Shown: one piece after another, positions 38,994 to 47,865 of the stretch | How positions within the stretch are numbered: the stretch's first letter is position 1 | How the letters are laid out: every line of letters begins with the position of its first letter | DNA from: Acidobacteriota bacterium | Lineage (GTDB): Bacteria; Acidobacteriota; Terriglobia; Terriglobales; Acidobacteriaceae | Length of the DNA: 64,000 nucleotides | Direction of reading: 5' to 3' | Assembly: GCA_013289795.1 (NCBI GenBank) | Contig: JABCZH010000001.1 | Coordinates: 337,768 to 401,767, forward strand | Position numbers and translations under genes: made by a program | The notes under the pieces: generated by a model | What the model saw: only the letters and a program-made list of their open reading frames with translations | What the model was told of the DNA's origin: nothing | The model's database searches: none

Positions 38994-39218
38994 ATGAATA
39001 TTGATTCGATTCGCAAGTATTGTCTCTCTTTTCCCCGGGCCGCGGAAAACCTGCAATGGGGCGAGGACCTCTGTTTTAAGGTGGCAGGGAAGATATTCTC
39101 CGTCGTGAGTTTGGGATCGGTGCCGCAAGGTCTGTGTTTCCAAGTGCACCCCGGAGAAGTTTGCCGAATTGTGCGAGCAGGAGGGAATCGGACCAGCCCC
39201 TTACGTTGGACGCTATAA
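38994..39218 (+). CDS. MmcQ/YjbR-family DNA-binding protein, N-terminal part of a frameshifted gene
   Basis: Begins MNIDSIRKYCLSFPRA and continues with LQWGEDLCFKVAGKIFSVVSL, the YjbR signature. After VHP the frame departs from the family. The expected PEKFAELCEQEGI continues in the frame of the next entry. One extra C in the CCCC run at 39149-39152 accounts for it. Confidence 0.75.
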   Translation: MNIDSIRKYCLSFPRAAENLQWGEDLCFKVAGKIFSVVSLGSVPQGLCFQVHPGEVCRIVRAGGNRTSPLRWTL

Positions 39219-39351
39219 GGGGGTGTTACTGGAACGGTTGGATGTTCTCTCGGACTCTGAACTGCGAGAGTTTATCCGCGAGTCCTATGAAATGGTCGCC
39301 AGCAAGGCAAAGACGAAAGCCAAACCCCGCCGGAAGACAAAAGCAAAATAA
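39169..39351 (+). pseudogene. C-terminal continuation of the YjbR-family gene, out of frame
   Basis: Carries CEQEGIGPAPYVGRYKGVLLE, then the YjbR C-terminal helix (LSDSELREFIRESYEMV) and a lysine-rich tail. It has no ribosome site and completes the gene starting at 38994. Confidence 0.7.
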
Positions 39352-39370
39352 GACCAGCAATCTGGGACCG

Positions 39371-39418
39371 ACCTCCGTGATCCTCTGTGCCCCCTCCGTG
39401 GTTAAGGAGCCTTTGACT
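39371..39418. repeat. CTCTGTG-family repeat with TTTGACT flank
   Basis: Reads CCGTGATCCTCTGTGCCCCC then TCCGTGGTTAAGGAGCC and TTTGACT, upstream of ggt. Confidence 0.7.
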
Positions 39419-39490
39419 CTCGATCTCGCTGATTTGACTCCCCGTCGCCGCCTAAGCTAGCCTCAAGAGTCTTCACACGACCCTGATTCC

Positions 39491-41251
39491 ATGCCGCACA
39501 TACGCATACCACTGATTTTGTTGATTTTGGCGGTGCTTGGGTGGGTTCAGGGATCGCAGGGTTCCACCGTCCGTCCCGTGCATGCCAGCCACGCGATTGT
39601 GGCCAGCGTTCACGAGCTGGCGTCCAGAGCCGGGACAGACATCATGCTAGCGGGCGGCAACGCAGTAGATGCAGCCGTGGCCACTGGGTTCGCGCTGGCC
39701 GTTGTGCACCCCGAGGCCGGAAATCTCGGAGGCGGTGGGTTCATGTTGATCCGCATGGCCGACGGCACCACCCACTTCATTGACTATCGCGAAAAGGCCC
39801 CAGCGGCAGCCACCGCCAACATGTATCTGGACGCGCAAGGCAACGTCATCGAGGACGCCAGCGTGGTGGGCTACAAGGCAATTGGCGTGCCGGGATCAGT
39901 TGCCGGCATGGTTTACGCCGAAAGAAAATACGGCAAGCTGACGCTCAAACAAGTGATCGCTCCAGCCATTAAACTCGCCCGCGAAGGGATTGCCCTGACG
40001 TGGGAAGACGCCCGCGACCTCCGTGAAGAAAAGAGTCTGGCGACGTTTCCTGATTCCTACCGGATTTTTCAACGCGATGGCAAGTACTACCAACAGGGCG
40101 AGATTTTTCGCCAGCCCGAATTGACACGCACCTTGGAGCGCATCGCCGACAACCCTGACGATTTCTATCGCGGCGCCATGGCGCGGGACCTAGCTGCCTT
40201 CATGCAAGAGGGTGGAGGCTTGATCACCGCCGACGACCTCGCCAACTATGAAGTAAAGGAACGCGAGCCGGTCCGTGGCAGCTATCGCGGATACGACATC
40301 ATCAGCGCTCCCCCACCCTCGGCGGGCGGAACCGCGCTGCTTGAGATTCTCAACATTCTTGAAGGCTACGATCTGGCGAAGCTGGGTAATCGCTCCTCGC
40401 AATCCATCCATTTGACGGTCGAAGCTTTCCGTCGCGCATATTTTGATAAAGCGGAGTTCATGGGAGATCCAGACTTTTCACGTATTCCAGTAGCGCAGCT
40501 CATCGACAAGAAGTACGGCGCTGCCTGGCGCGAGTCCATTGACCCCGCACACGCCACTCCCAGCAACGGCCTGAAGCGTCCCGCCATCTTCAACGAGCTT
40601 GAGCAGTACGCCCGGCAGAATTCTCATCCCTTTCCAGTTCGCGAGCCTGACCACACTACTCATTACTCCGTCGTCGACGCCGCCGGCAATGCCGTCGCCG
40701 TAACCACAACCTTGAATGACAGTTTCGGGTCGCGGGTCACCGCTGGGAGTCTGGGCTTCCTGTTGAATGACGAAATGGATGACTTTGCCGCCAAGCAGGG
40801 GGTGCCGAATTTGTACGGGCTCGTCCAAGGACCGGCCAATTCTATTGGTCCTGGCAAGCGCCCGCTCTCTTCTATGACCCCAACCATTGTCCTCAAGGAT
40901 GGCAAGCTCCTCCTGCTGCTCGGTTCGCCAGGTGGGGCTCGAATCGTTACTACAATTGCAAATATCCTGATGGCGGTGGTGGATTATGGTATGAACATTC
41001 AGGAGGCGGTGAACGCGCCGCGCTTTCACCATCAGTGGCTGCCCGATCAGGTGAGCGTGGAGCAGTGGTTCGCTCCGGATGCGATAAAGTCATTGAAGCA
41101 GATGGGGCACAAGATCGAGATCGGCGAGACAATAGAGGGGGAATGGACACCCTATTGGAGCGACGGTGAGTGCATTGCCATTGATCTCGCGAACGGCGAA
41201 CGCCTGGGCGCGAGTGACGGCAGGCATAACGGAAGGCCGGTTGGATATTAA
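39491..41251 (+). CDS. ggt: Gamma-glutamyltransferase
   Basis: 586 residues, exported (N-terminal hydrophobic segment LILLILAVLGW then QGSQG). The proenzyme is cleaved autocatalytically before Thr389, in PDHTTHYSVVD, which becomes the nucleophile. Substrate-site blocks EAGNLGGGGFM, GYGSRVTAG-like DSFGSRVTAGS, and the SSMTPTIV and LLGSPGGARI loops are present. It degrades glutathione and gamma-glutamyl compounds in the periplasm. The next ATG begins on the base after its stop. Confidence 0.93.
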   Translation: MPHIRIPLILLILAVLGWVQGSQGSTVRPVHASHAIVASVHELASRAGTDIMLAGGNAVDAAVATGFALAVVHPEAGNLGGGGFMLIRMADGTTHFIDYREKAPAAATANMYLDAQGNVIEDASVVGYKAIGVPGSVAGMVYAERKYGKLTLKQVIAPAIKLAREGIALTWEDARDLREEKSLATFPDSYRIFQRDGKYYQQGEIFRQPELTRTLERIADNPDDFYRGAMARDLAAFMQEGGGLITADDLANYEVKEREPVRGSYRGYDIISAPPPSAGGTALLEILNILEGYDLAKLGNRSSQSIHLTVEAFRRAYFDKAEFMGDPDFSRIPVAQLIDKKYGAAWRESIDPAHATPSNGLKRPAIFNELEQYARQNSHPFPVREPDHTTHYSVVDAAGNAVAVTTTLNDSFGSRVTAGSLGFLLNDEMDDFAAKQGVPNLYGLVQGPANSIGPGKRPLSSMTPTIVLKDGKLLLLLGSPGGARIVTTIANILMAVVDYGMNIQEAVNAPRFHHQWLPDQVSVEQWFAPDAIKSLKQMGHKIEIGETIEGEWTPYWSDGECIAIDLANGERLGASDGRHNGRPVGY

Positions 41252-42073
41252 ATGTTGAAGGCAATTTCTACTTTCGTTCACGTCAAGGAACGGCTGCACC
41301 CGGGCCTGCTCGACGGTTTGGTGCGGGGCGGGGCGCAGGTGATCGAAATCTTTGCCGCGCGCCAGCATCTCGATTACGCCAACCGCAAGCAGCACGTGCG
41401 CGAAATCGCGGATTGGTTTCGCAGTACCGCGATTCCGCTGAATTCCGTGCACGCACCACTTTATTCCGACTACGAGTGGGGACGCACCGGATCTCCTCCC
41501 CTCAACATCGCCGCCATCGACCGCGCCGGCCGGGTCGAAGCCATGGACGAAATCAAGCGTGCTCTCGAACTCGCCGAGCAGATCCCCTTTCGTTTTCTGG
41601 TGCAGCATATCGGAGTCGCCGGGGAATCGTTTGATGACCGCAAATTCGACGCTGCCATGACCTCGATCGAGCATCTGCGGGCGTTTGCCAAACCGCTGGG
41701 CGTGAGCATTCTTATCGAAAACATTCCCAACGAACTCAGCACGCCGGAGAAACTGGTGGAGTTCATTCGCGCGGCGCACTTTGAGGACGTAGGCATCTGT
41801 TTTGATCTCGGCCATGCTCATCTCATGAGCGACGTGCCCCAGGCCTGCGAAACCTTGAAGAACCATATTCGCTCAACCCATGTCCATGACAACGCCCGCG
41901 ACCGAGACTCGCATCTGTGGCCGGGAGACGGATCAATTGACTGGAAGCAGGCCATGGAGGTGCTGCGAACCGTGCCTCACCAGCCTCCCCTGCTGCTGGA
42001 AATCGAGGGCGAAGAGAAGATCAACCCGGTCGAAAAGATCGAGGGAACATTCAAAAAGCTGGAGGCGCTTTAA
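41252..42073 (+). CDS. Sugar phosphate isomerase/epimerase (TIM barrel)
   Basis: 273 residues of the AP-endonuclease-2-like fold. Metal ligands are likely in LNSVHAPLY, the EN of [19 protein letters not shown] and [21 protein letters not shown], followed by LLLEIEGEE. The family includes isomerases, epimerases and endonuclease IV-like enzymes; the exact substrate cannot be read here. It abuts ggt with no intergenic bases. Confidence 0.82.
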   Translation: MLKAISTFVHVKERLHPGLLDGLVRGGAQVIEIFAARQHLDYANRKQHVREIADWFRSTAIPLNSVHAPLYSDYEWGRTGSPPLNIAAIDRAGRVEAMDEIKRALELAEQIPFRFLVQHIGVAGESFDDRKFDAAMTSIEHLRAFAKPLGVSILIENIPNELSTPEKLVEFIRAAHFEDVGICFDLGHAHLMSDVPQACETLKNHIRSTHVHDNARDRDSHLWPGDGSIDWKQAMEVLRTVPHQPPLLLEIEGEEKINPVEKIEGTFKKLEAL

Positions 42074-42130
42074 CCGCGAGCACGCTAAAGAAATGCAGAT
42101 TTTCTCCGCGCTTTCGGCGTCTTCGGCGGT
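42074..42130. repeat. Degenerate GCGAGCACGC/TTCGGCG repeat
   Basis: The short gap before asnS reads TCCGCGCTTTCGGCGTCTTC then GGCGGTAAAC, a variant of the CTCTGTG-GTTAA family. Confidence 0.45.
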
Positions 42131-42146
42131 AAACAATTTGAACCCT

Positions 42147-43472
42147 ATGGCATCTCCCATAACCACTATCGCTGAAATCGGCAAGCATGAAGGCCAGGCC
42201 GTTACCATCCGCGGCTGGCTCTACAACCTGCGCGAAAGCGGCAAGCTGTTGTTTCCGCAATTTCGCGACGGCTCCGGGGTCATTCAGGGAGTCGTTCCTA
42301 AGAATGCAGTTCCTGCCGAAGTATTCGATGCGGTGAAGGGCCTTACCCAGGAATCGAGCGTGATCGTCGAAGGCAAGCCCCGTGCCGACAAGCGCGCTCC
42401 CGGCGGATTCGAACTCGACGTCTTGAACGTGCAGGTGGTCCAGCGAGTTTCAGAAGCCGATCCCTATCCCATTTCGCTGAAAGAGCACGGCGTCGATTTT
42501 CTGATGGAGCATCGCCATCTTTGGGTGCGCACGCCGCGCCAGGCGGCGATCTTGCGTGTGCGCGCCGAAATCATCAAAGCCGCACGCGACTTTTTCGACG
42601 ACCAGGGCTTTACCCTAACCGATCCGCCAATTCTGACGCCGGCAGCCTGCGAAGGCACCAGCACCTTGTTCCCGGTCGATTACTTTGACGAGCAGGCGTT
42701 CCTCACCCAGTCCGGCCAGCTCTACATCGAAGCCACCGCCGCGGCGCTGGGCAAGGTGTATTCTTTCGGTCCAACGTTTCGCGCGGAGAAATCCAAGACT
42801 CGCCGTCACCTCACCGAATTTTGGATGGTCGAGCCCGAGGTCGCCTACGCCGAACTCAGCGACATCATGGACCTGGCCGAGCGCCTAGTCAGTTTTCTGG
42901 TTAATCGGTGTCTGGAGAAACGCCGCGCCGATCTGACAACCATCGGTCGCGATATATCCAAGCTTGCGAAGATAGAGGTCCCATTTCCGCGCATCTCCTA
43001 CGATGAAGCAGTGAAGATGCTGCAGGAAGCGCATGCCAAGGGCGCTTTGGAAAACAAGTTCGAATGGGGCGGAGACCTCGGCTCACCCGACGAAACCTAT
43101 ATCTCTTCGCAATTTGACCGTCCGGTGATGGTCCATCGATATCCGGCGAAAGTGAAGGCGTTTTACATGGAGCCTGATCCGCAGCGGCCGGAACTCGCCC
43201 TGTGCGTGGACGTACTCGCGCCTGAAGGTTACGGTGAAATCATCGGCGGCTCCCAGCGCATGGCGTCGTACGATTTACTGGTGAAGCGGATTCACGAGCA
43301 CGGCCTGCCCGAGGAAGCATTCAAATGGTATCTGGATTTGCGCAAGTACGGCAGTGTGCCGCACTCTGGATTTGGCATGGGAATCGAGCGTGCCGTGGCC
43401 TGGATCTGCGGCCTCGAACACGTGAGAGAAACCATTCCGTTCCCACGCATGCTGCATCGACTTTATCCATAA
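42147..43472 (+). CDS. asnS: Asparaginyl-tRNA synthetase
   Basis: 441 residues, class II synthetase. An OB-fold anticodon-binding domain (about 10-115) with [15 protein letters not shown] is followed by the catalytic domain: motif 2 [34 protein letters not shown] and motif 3 [15 protein letters not shown]. The lack of the AspRS-type GAD insertion and the GGSQ pattern favour AsnRS. The ATG at 42147 fits the family N-terminus. Confidence 0.93.
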   Translation: MASPITTIAEIGKHEGQAVTIRGWLYNLRESGKLLFPQFRDGSGVIQGVVPKNAVPAEVFDAVKGLTQESSVIVEGKPRADKRAPGGFELDVLNVQVVQRVSEADPYPISLKEHGVDFLMEHRHLWVRTPRQAAILRVRAEIIKAARDFFDDQGFTLTDPPILTPAACEGTSTLFPVDYFDEQAFLTQSGQLYIEATAAALGKVYSFGPTFRAEKSKTRRHLTEFWMVEPEVAYAELSDIMDLAERLVSFLVNRCLEKRRADLTTIGRDISKLAKIEVPFPRISYDEAVKMLQEAHAKGALENKFEWGGDLGSPDETYISSQFDRPVMVHRYPAKVKAFYMEPDPQRPELALCVDVLAPEGYGEIIGGSQRMASYDLLVKRIHEHGLPEEAFKWYLDLRKYGSVPHSGFGMGIERAVAWICGLEHVRETIPFPRMLHRLYP

Positions 43473-43474
43473 AT

Positions 43475-43567
43475 CGTTAACCACAGGGGGCACAGAGGAA
43501 CACAGAGCAATTGCCGTCAAACAAGCAACCAACCTCTGTGTTTCCCTGTGTCCTCTGTGGTTAAGCT
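43475..43567. repeat. Inverted pair of CTCTGTG-family repeats
   Basis: Left arm AACCACAGGGGGCACAGAGG and right arm CCCTGTGTCCTCTGTGGTTA can pair. The right arm ends ten bases before the arginase ATG. Confidence 0.8.
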
Positions 43568-43576
43568 CTTAAACTT

Positions 43577-44521
43577 ATGACAACCACAACTGCATCGTCT
43601 TCCAACATCACTCCCAAGAAGATTCGCGTGATTGGGGTTCCTCTCGATCTCGGCCAATCCCGTCGCGGCGTAGACATGGGCCCATCCGCCGTCCGTGTCG
43701 CCGGTCTCGAAGCGCGGTTGGAAGCTCTCGGCCACATCGTAGAGGACGGCGGCAACGTGGCCGTTGCCATCCCTGAGCAGAAAAAAGAAGGCGACCCTCA
43801 TGCCAAGTATCTCAAGGAAATCACCGCGACCTGCACCAAGCATGCCGAACTAATCCTGAAGACGCTGGAAGCCGGCAAAGTCCCGCTTTCGCTCGGAGGC
43901 GATCATTCCATGGCGGTCGGCAGCGTCGCCGGGGTAGCGGAATTCTATCGCAAGCAAAACCAGAAAATCGGCCTTATCTGGATCGATGCCCACACCGACA
44001 TAAACACCCCAGACAGCTCTCCCAGCGGCAACGTTCACGGCATGCCACTCGCTGCCATCATGGGCCTCGGCCCTCCCGAACTTGTTAACATTTTCGGCTT
44101 TTCACCTAAGGTGAAGCCGGAAAACTGCGTGCTGGTTGGAGTGCGCGATATTGATGCCATCGAAAAAGAAAATGTCCGCCGTGCCGGTATCGGAGTCTTT
44201 ACCATGCGTGACATTGACGAGCGCGGCATGCGCACCGTTATTGAAGAAGCTTTGCGTATGGCCGGACGCGGCACCGCTGGCTATCACGTCTCGCTCGACA
44301 TGGACTGGATCGATCCCGAAGACGCGCCGGGCGTGGGCACTCCTGTCCGCGGCGGCGCCACTTATCGAGAAGCTCACCTGGCCATGGAAATCATCGCTGA
44401 CCACGGTCGCATGTTGAGCTTTGAGATCGTGGAAGTGAATCCAGTGATTGACGAGCACAACCGGACTGCGGACCTGGCGGTAGAACTGACGCTGTCCGCC
44501 TTCGGCAAGAAGATCTTGTAA
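43577..44521 (+). CDS. rocF: Arginase
   Basis: Hydrolyses arginine to ornithine and urea; 314 residues. Manganese-site motifs are GGDHS, WIDAHTDINTP and SLDMDWIDP, in order, and HGMPLAAIMG is conserved. The tryptophan in DMDWIDP replaces the usual glycine. The C-terminus with FEIVEVNPVIDEHNRTADLAVEL is characteristic of Bacillus-type arginases rather than agmatinases. Confidence 0.92.
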   Translation: MTTTTASSSNITPKKIRVIGVPLDLGQSRRGVDMGPSAVRVAGLEARLEALGHIVEDGGNVAVAIPEQKKEGDPHAKYLKEITATCTKHAELILKTLEAGKVPLSLGGDHSMAVGSVAGVAEFYRKQNQKIGLIWIDAHTDINTPDSSPSGNVHGMPLAAIMGLGPPELVNIFGFSPKVKPENCVLVGVRDIDAIEKENVRRAGIGVFTMRDIDERGMRTVIEEALRMAGRGTAGYHVSLDMDWIDPEDAPGVGTPVRGGATYREAHLAMEIIADHGRMLSFEIVEVNPVIDEHNRTADLAVELTLSAFGKKIL

Positions 44522-44543
44522 CGCCGCAGTCCTCGGCGGTGTG

Positions 44544-44564
44544 GCGCGGGCGTCTCGCCCGCGC
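44544..44564. terminator. Strong hairpin between convergent rocF and csgG-like genes
   Basis: A nine-base GC stem, GCGCGGGCG / CGCCCGCGC, with a TCT loop. No T-run follows it, so it may be a REP-like element rather than a classical terminator. Confidence 0.55.
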
Positions 44565-44587
44565 TGCCCTGTACACCGATCAAAAGC

Positions 44588-45589
44588 CTACTGCGTCACC
44601 GTCTTCACCGCGTCGCCGACCTTGAACCCGGCTCCCGAAACCGTCGTGCAAACTGATGAGATGTCATCCACATCGGTGACCTTTACCACTCCCACCGACG
44701 TTGCCAATCGGCGAATGACTTTTCCCGTGGATGGATCCTTGATCTCCTTGGTGACACGTTCCACGTTGAGCTGATCGCCGACTTTGACTCCGTTCTTGGC
44801 GCCGACGTTGAGGACGATCTGCCCGCTGTCCACCGCTGCCACCAGGCCTTCGACCACAATTGTCCGGGCCACGAGCTTGTCTTTATCGGCGATGACTTCC
44901 TTGCTCATGCTGTCGACCGCCGCCTTGACGGCCTCGCCGATGATCGTGCTCTGGAAGTCGCTGCTGCCGAAGTCGGCTGCTCCGCCGCCGAAGCCGTGCC
45001 AATTGCCTCCCCCGCCGAGCAGCGAGGTGCTTTCCCGCGACGACTCACCCTTGCCTTCGGCCACGCCCAGGATTTCACCGGTATCGATGTCCACCAATCG
45101 TGCGGTCACGGCCACAATGGCTTTGGACTTCTTGTGCCCGACGCCGCCCAACCCGAATCCACCAAAACCGCCACCGCCACCACCGATGTTCGTGTTCTTG
45201 GTTTCATTGCCGAACTGTGTGATGCTGCCCACGATCATGGCGTCCACGCCCAGCAGTTTCCCGATTTTGGCCGCCGAGTTCGGGTCGGCGCGATCGCTAT
45301 TGGAAAAGTTCTGCTCTTTCAGGATCTTGTCCAGCGCCTTGCGCTCGATCACCGAGTAACTACCGTCCTTCACCAGGTCCGTCACCAGTAGGTCCGTAAT
45401 ACCCTTGCCCACGTCGACATCCTGCCCGAAGAGCGCCGCTACACTGCTGTGGACGGTCGCATAGTCGAAGTCGAAAACCGCCACTCGCTTCTTGCGGCCG
45501 GTCGCGGGCGCAGCAGTCTGGGCCGAAGCCGTGGGCACCATGCCAGCCAGCGTGGCCAGCACCACCAAGCACAGAACAGCGTTTTTCAT
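44588..45589 (-). CDS. CsgG/FlgT-like secreted protein
   Basis: About 333 residues. A signal peptide (CLVVLATLAGMVPTASA) is followed by a CsgG-like fold with KKRVAVFDFDYATV, YSVIERKALDKILKEQ and GVDAMIVGSITQFG. The strand that forms the membrane hairpin in CsgG is interrupted by long glycine-rich segments (near NTNIGGGG). A C-terminal beta-domain (about 255-333, AAVDSGQIVLNVGAKNGVKVG) resembles the FlgT C-terminal module. No lipobox is seen. The start follows AGAGGCG. No curli genes are adjacent. Confidence 0.8.
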   Translation of the reverse strand: MKNAVLCLVVLATLAGMVPTASAQTAAPATGRKKRVAVFDFDYATVHSSVAALFGQDVDVGKGITDLLVTDLVKDGSYSVIERKALDKILKEQNFSNSDRADPNSAAKIGKLLGVDAMIVGSITQFGNETKNTNIGGGGGGFGGFGLGGVGHKKSKAIVAVTARLVDIDTGEILGVAEGKGESSRESTSLLGGGGNWHGFGGGAADFGSSDFQSTIIGEAVKAAVDSMSKEVIADKDKLVARTIVVEGLVAAVDSGQIVLNVGAKNGVKVGDQLNVERVTKEIKDPSTGKVIRRLATSVGVVKVTDVDDISSVCTTVSGAGFKVGDAVKTVTQ

Positions 45590-45724
45590 GATCGCCTCTG
45601 GATTTAAAGGTTTAGTGACCGGAACCACCCGACCCCGAAGGCTAACTCCGGGTGCAACGCTTGTCAACCCGCAAAGCCCTCCAATATGGAAGAATGAGCA
45701 GGGACCTCAACCATTTCGGAAATC

Positions 45725-46918
45725 ATGAAGAAACTTCGTGTTGGAATCCTGTTTGGCGGACGTAGCGGTGAGCATGAAGTTTCGCTACTTTCGGCCGCCT
45801 CGGTCTTCAATGCCATTGATAAGAACAAGTACGAGGTTGTGCCCATTGGCATCACCAAGCAAGGCCACTGGGTCACGGCCGCGGATGCCGAACGCCTTTT
45901 GAAAGGTAAAGCCGCTGACCATGAGGATCGTCATCTCCGCGCCGGAGATCCTCAGGCGACCTCCTCCGCTGCAGTCCTGGCGAGCGGTGAGTCCGTCGTA
46001 GTGCCGCCCGAACCGCAACAGCCGGGCAGATCGTTAGCTGCATTCCAGACCGAGAACGCGATGGTTCGCCGCGCCGCCGACCGCGCCATTAACGTGGACA
46101 TTATATTCCCTGTGCTGCATGGCACTTTCGGCGAAGACGGCACCATTCAGGGACTGCTGGAGCTCGCTGACCTCCCTTACGTCGGGGCCGGAGTCCTGGG
46201 CTCCGCCGCTGGCATGGACAAAGACATTATGAAGGCCTTGTTCCACGCCGCTGGCCTGCCCATCGTGAAGAATGTGACCGTTTTGCGGGGCGACTGGGAG
46301 GCTGAACCGAAGAAAGTTCAGAAATTGGTCGAGAGCAGGCTGAAATATCCCGTGTTCGTGAAGCCCGCGAACCTGGGATCATCGGTAGGAATCTCCAAAG
46401 CCCATGACCGCAAAGAACTCGATCCTGCCATCGACGAAGCCGCCCGTTTCGACCGCAAAATCGTCATCGAGCAAGGTGTTGGAGGCCGCAAACAAAAAGC
46501 CCGTGAGATCGAATGCGCGGTTCTCGGCAACGACGAGCCGGAAGCCTCGGTGCCCGGAGAAATCGTTCCCGGCCAGGAATTCTACGACTACAACGCCAAG
46601 TATCTCGACGAGGGCTCGCAGCTCATCATTCCTGCGAAGCTTTCAAAGGCCGAGACCAAGCGAGTGCAGCAACTGGCCATTGCTGCTTTCAAAGCGGTGG
46701 ACTGCTCCGGCTTGGCCCGCGTCGATTTCCTGATGGAACCAAAGACCCGCAAAATCTACTTGAACGAAATCAACACCATGCCCGGATTCACTTCCATCAG
46801 CATGTATCCCAAGCTGTGGGCGGCCACTGGCGTGGCCTATCCTGAACTCATTGAACGGCTGATTCAGCTGGGCATGGAACGCCATCAGGACAAGAAGAAG
46901 AACCAATACACCCGCTGA
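45725..46918 (+). CDS. ddl: D-alanine--D-alanine ligase
   Basis: ATP-grasp enzyme of 397 residues that makes the D-Ala-D-Ala terminus of peptidoglycan. GGRSGEHEVSLLSA, LHGTFGEDGTIQG, GSSVGISKA and NEINTMPGFT are conserved. It has an insertion of about 40 residues after residue 60 (AADHEDRHLRAGDPQATSS region) typical of longer Ddl forms. The C-terminus is lysine-rich. Confidence 0.93.
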   Translation: MKKLRVGILFGGRSGEHEVSLLSAASVFNAIDKNKYEVVPIGITKQGHWVTAADAERLLKGKAADHEDRHLRAGDPQATSSAAVLASGESVVVPPEPQQPGRSLAAFQTENAMVRRAADRAINVDIIFPVLHGTFGEDGTIQGLLELADLPYVGAGVLGSAAGMDKDIMKALFHAAGLPIVKNVTVLRGDWEAEPKKVQKLVESRLKYPVFVKPANLGSSVGISKAHDRKELDPAIDEAARFDRKIVIEQGVGGRKQKAREIECAVLGNDEPEASVPGEIVPGQEFYDYNAKYLDEGSQLIIPAKLSKAETKRVQQLAIAAFKAVDCSGLARVDFLMEPKTRKIYLNEINTMPGFTSISMYPKLWAATGVAYPELIERLIQLGMERHQDKKKNQYTR

Positions 46919-46935
46919 ACCCGAGCCGGTTTCGC

Positions 46936-46985
46936 TGTGACTCTCTGTGCCCTCTGTGGTTAAGGTTTTGACTTGTCGAGTTCGC
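46936..46985. repeat. CTCTGTG-family repeat with TTTTGACTTG flank
   Basis: Reads GTGACTCTCTGTGCCCTCTG then TGGTTAAGGTTTTGACTTGT. The GACTTG flank matches 37958 and partly 39410. Confidence 0.75.
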
Positions 46986-47007
46986 CCCGACTGCGCTATT
47001 ATCTAAC

Positions 47008-47017
47008 TAACCGGTTA
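47008..47017. promoter_or_regulatory. Candidate TetR operator TAACCGGTTA
   Basis: A perfect ten-base palindrome lies six bases before the tetR ATG and right after a TATTAT box (46997-47002). This is the expected place for autorepression. Confidence 0.5.
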
Positions 47018-47023
47018 ATTAAT

Positions 47024-47701
47024 ATGCCAACCGCCAAACCCCGTCTCGGTTCCCGTGGCCGCCCCGAACAAAGCCGTGCCGCCATCCTACAGGCTGCAGT
47101 ACGCGAGTTCTCTCGCGAAGGCGTGGCCGGAGCCCGCATTGACGCCATCGCCCGCACCGCTCGCGTCAACAAGGCCCTGCTCTATTACTATTTCAAGGAC
47201 AAAGAAGCCCTTTACTCCGCGGTTCTAGACCACGTCTTCGGAGGCCTGACCGCCGCCGTCAACGCGGCTTTTGCCTCGAATGTCCCTCCCCGGGAAAAGA
47301 TTCTGGCCTACGTCCGCGCTCATTTTGACTATGTTGCGGGACATCCTCTTTACCCGCGCATTGTCCAGGGAGAAATGATGAGCGCCGGGCGCAACGGTTC
47401 CAGCCAACTCGATCGCATCGTTAAACAATATTTCCGTCCCCTGGCCGGCCGGATTGCACAGGTGCTTACCGAAGGCATGGCCGCCGGTGACTTTCGCTCC
47501 GTCGATCCCTTACAGTTCGTGCCTTCCATGATTTCTGTGATCGTTTTCTATTTCATCAATGCACCAGCTATGCGATCGATGGCCGGTATTGACCCCCTGC
47601 AGCCGAAGCAAGTCGCTGCCCGGCGCGCCGCAGTGCTGGATTTTATCTCCGCGGCCCTATTGCGGCAGCCTCCTTCACAGCGCAAGGGAGCAAGCAAATG
47701 A
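47024..47701 (+). CDS. TetR-family transcriptional regulator
   Basis: 225 residues from the ATG at 47024. The N-terminal helix-turn-helix is clear (ILQAAVREFSREGVAGARIDAIA-TARVNKALLYYYFKDKEAL). The C-terminal ligand domain is of the TetR_C type with YPRIVQGEMMSAG. It sits at the head of an export operon, so it most likely represses that operon in the absence of a drug-like ligand. A palindrome covers its own promoter. Its stop overlaps the next small ORF by ATGA. Confidence 0.88.
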   Translation: MPTAKPRLGSRGRPEQSRAAILQAAVREFSREGVAGARIDAIARTARVNKALLYYYFKDKEALYSAVLDHVFGGLTAAVNAAFASNVPPREKILAYVRAHFDYVAGHPLYPRIVQGEMMSAGRNGSSQLDRIVKQYFRPLAGRIAQVLTEGMAAGDFRSVDPLQFVPSMISVIVFYFINAPAMRSMAGIDPLQPKQVAARRAAVLDFISAALLRQPPSQRKGASK

Positions 47702-47865
47702 CCTGGTTCACCAGATACTCCATTTCTGTCGCAAGTTCTCAGTCCGCCGGTCCTGCACCGTCGCTCGCCGAGAGCACCGCGACTCGCCTATCGTCTGCAG
47801 ATAACCTTTCCCTGTTGGGAGTCGTATCCATGTACGGAGATCAAAAACAGGGAGTTCACTCATGA
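47698..47865 (+). CDS. Unlisted 55-codon ORF overlapping tetR and hlyD-like genes
   Basis: Starts in the ATGA that ends tetR and stops in the ATGA that begins the membrane fusion gene, so it fills the gap exactly. It encodes a Ser-rich peptide (MTWFTRYSISVASSQSAGPA...) with no clear motif. Such an arrangement could couple translation of tetR to the export genes. It may also be chance, as the gap is short, and the internal GGGAG near 47851 can serve the next gene. Confidence 0.4.
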   Translation: MTWFTRYSISVASSQSAGPAPSLAESTATRLSSADNLSLLGVVSMYGDQKQGVHS

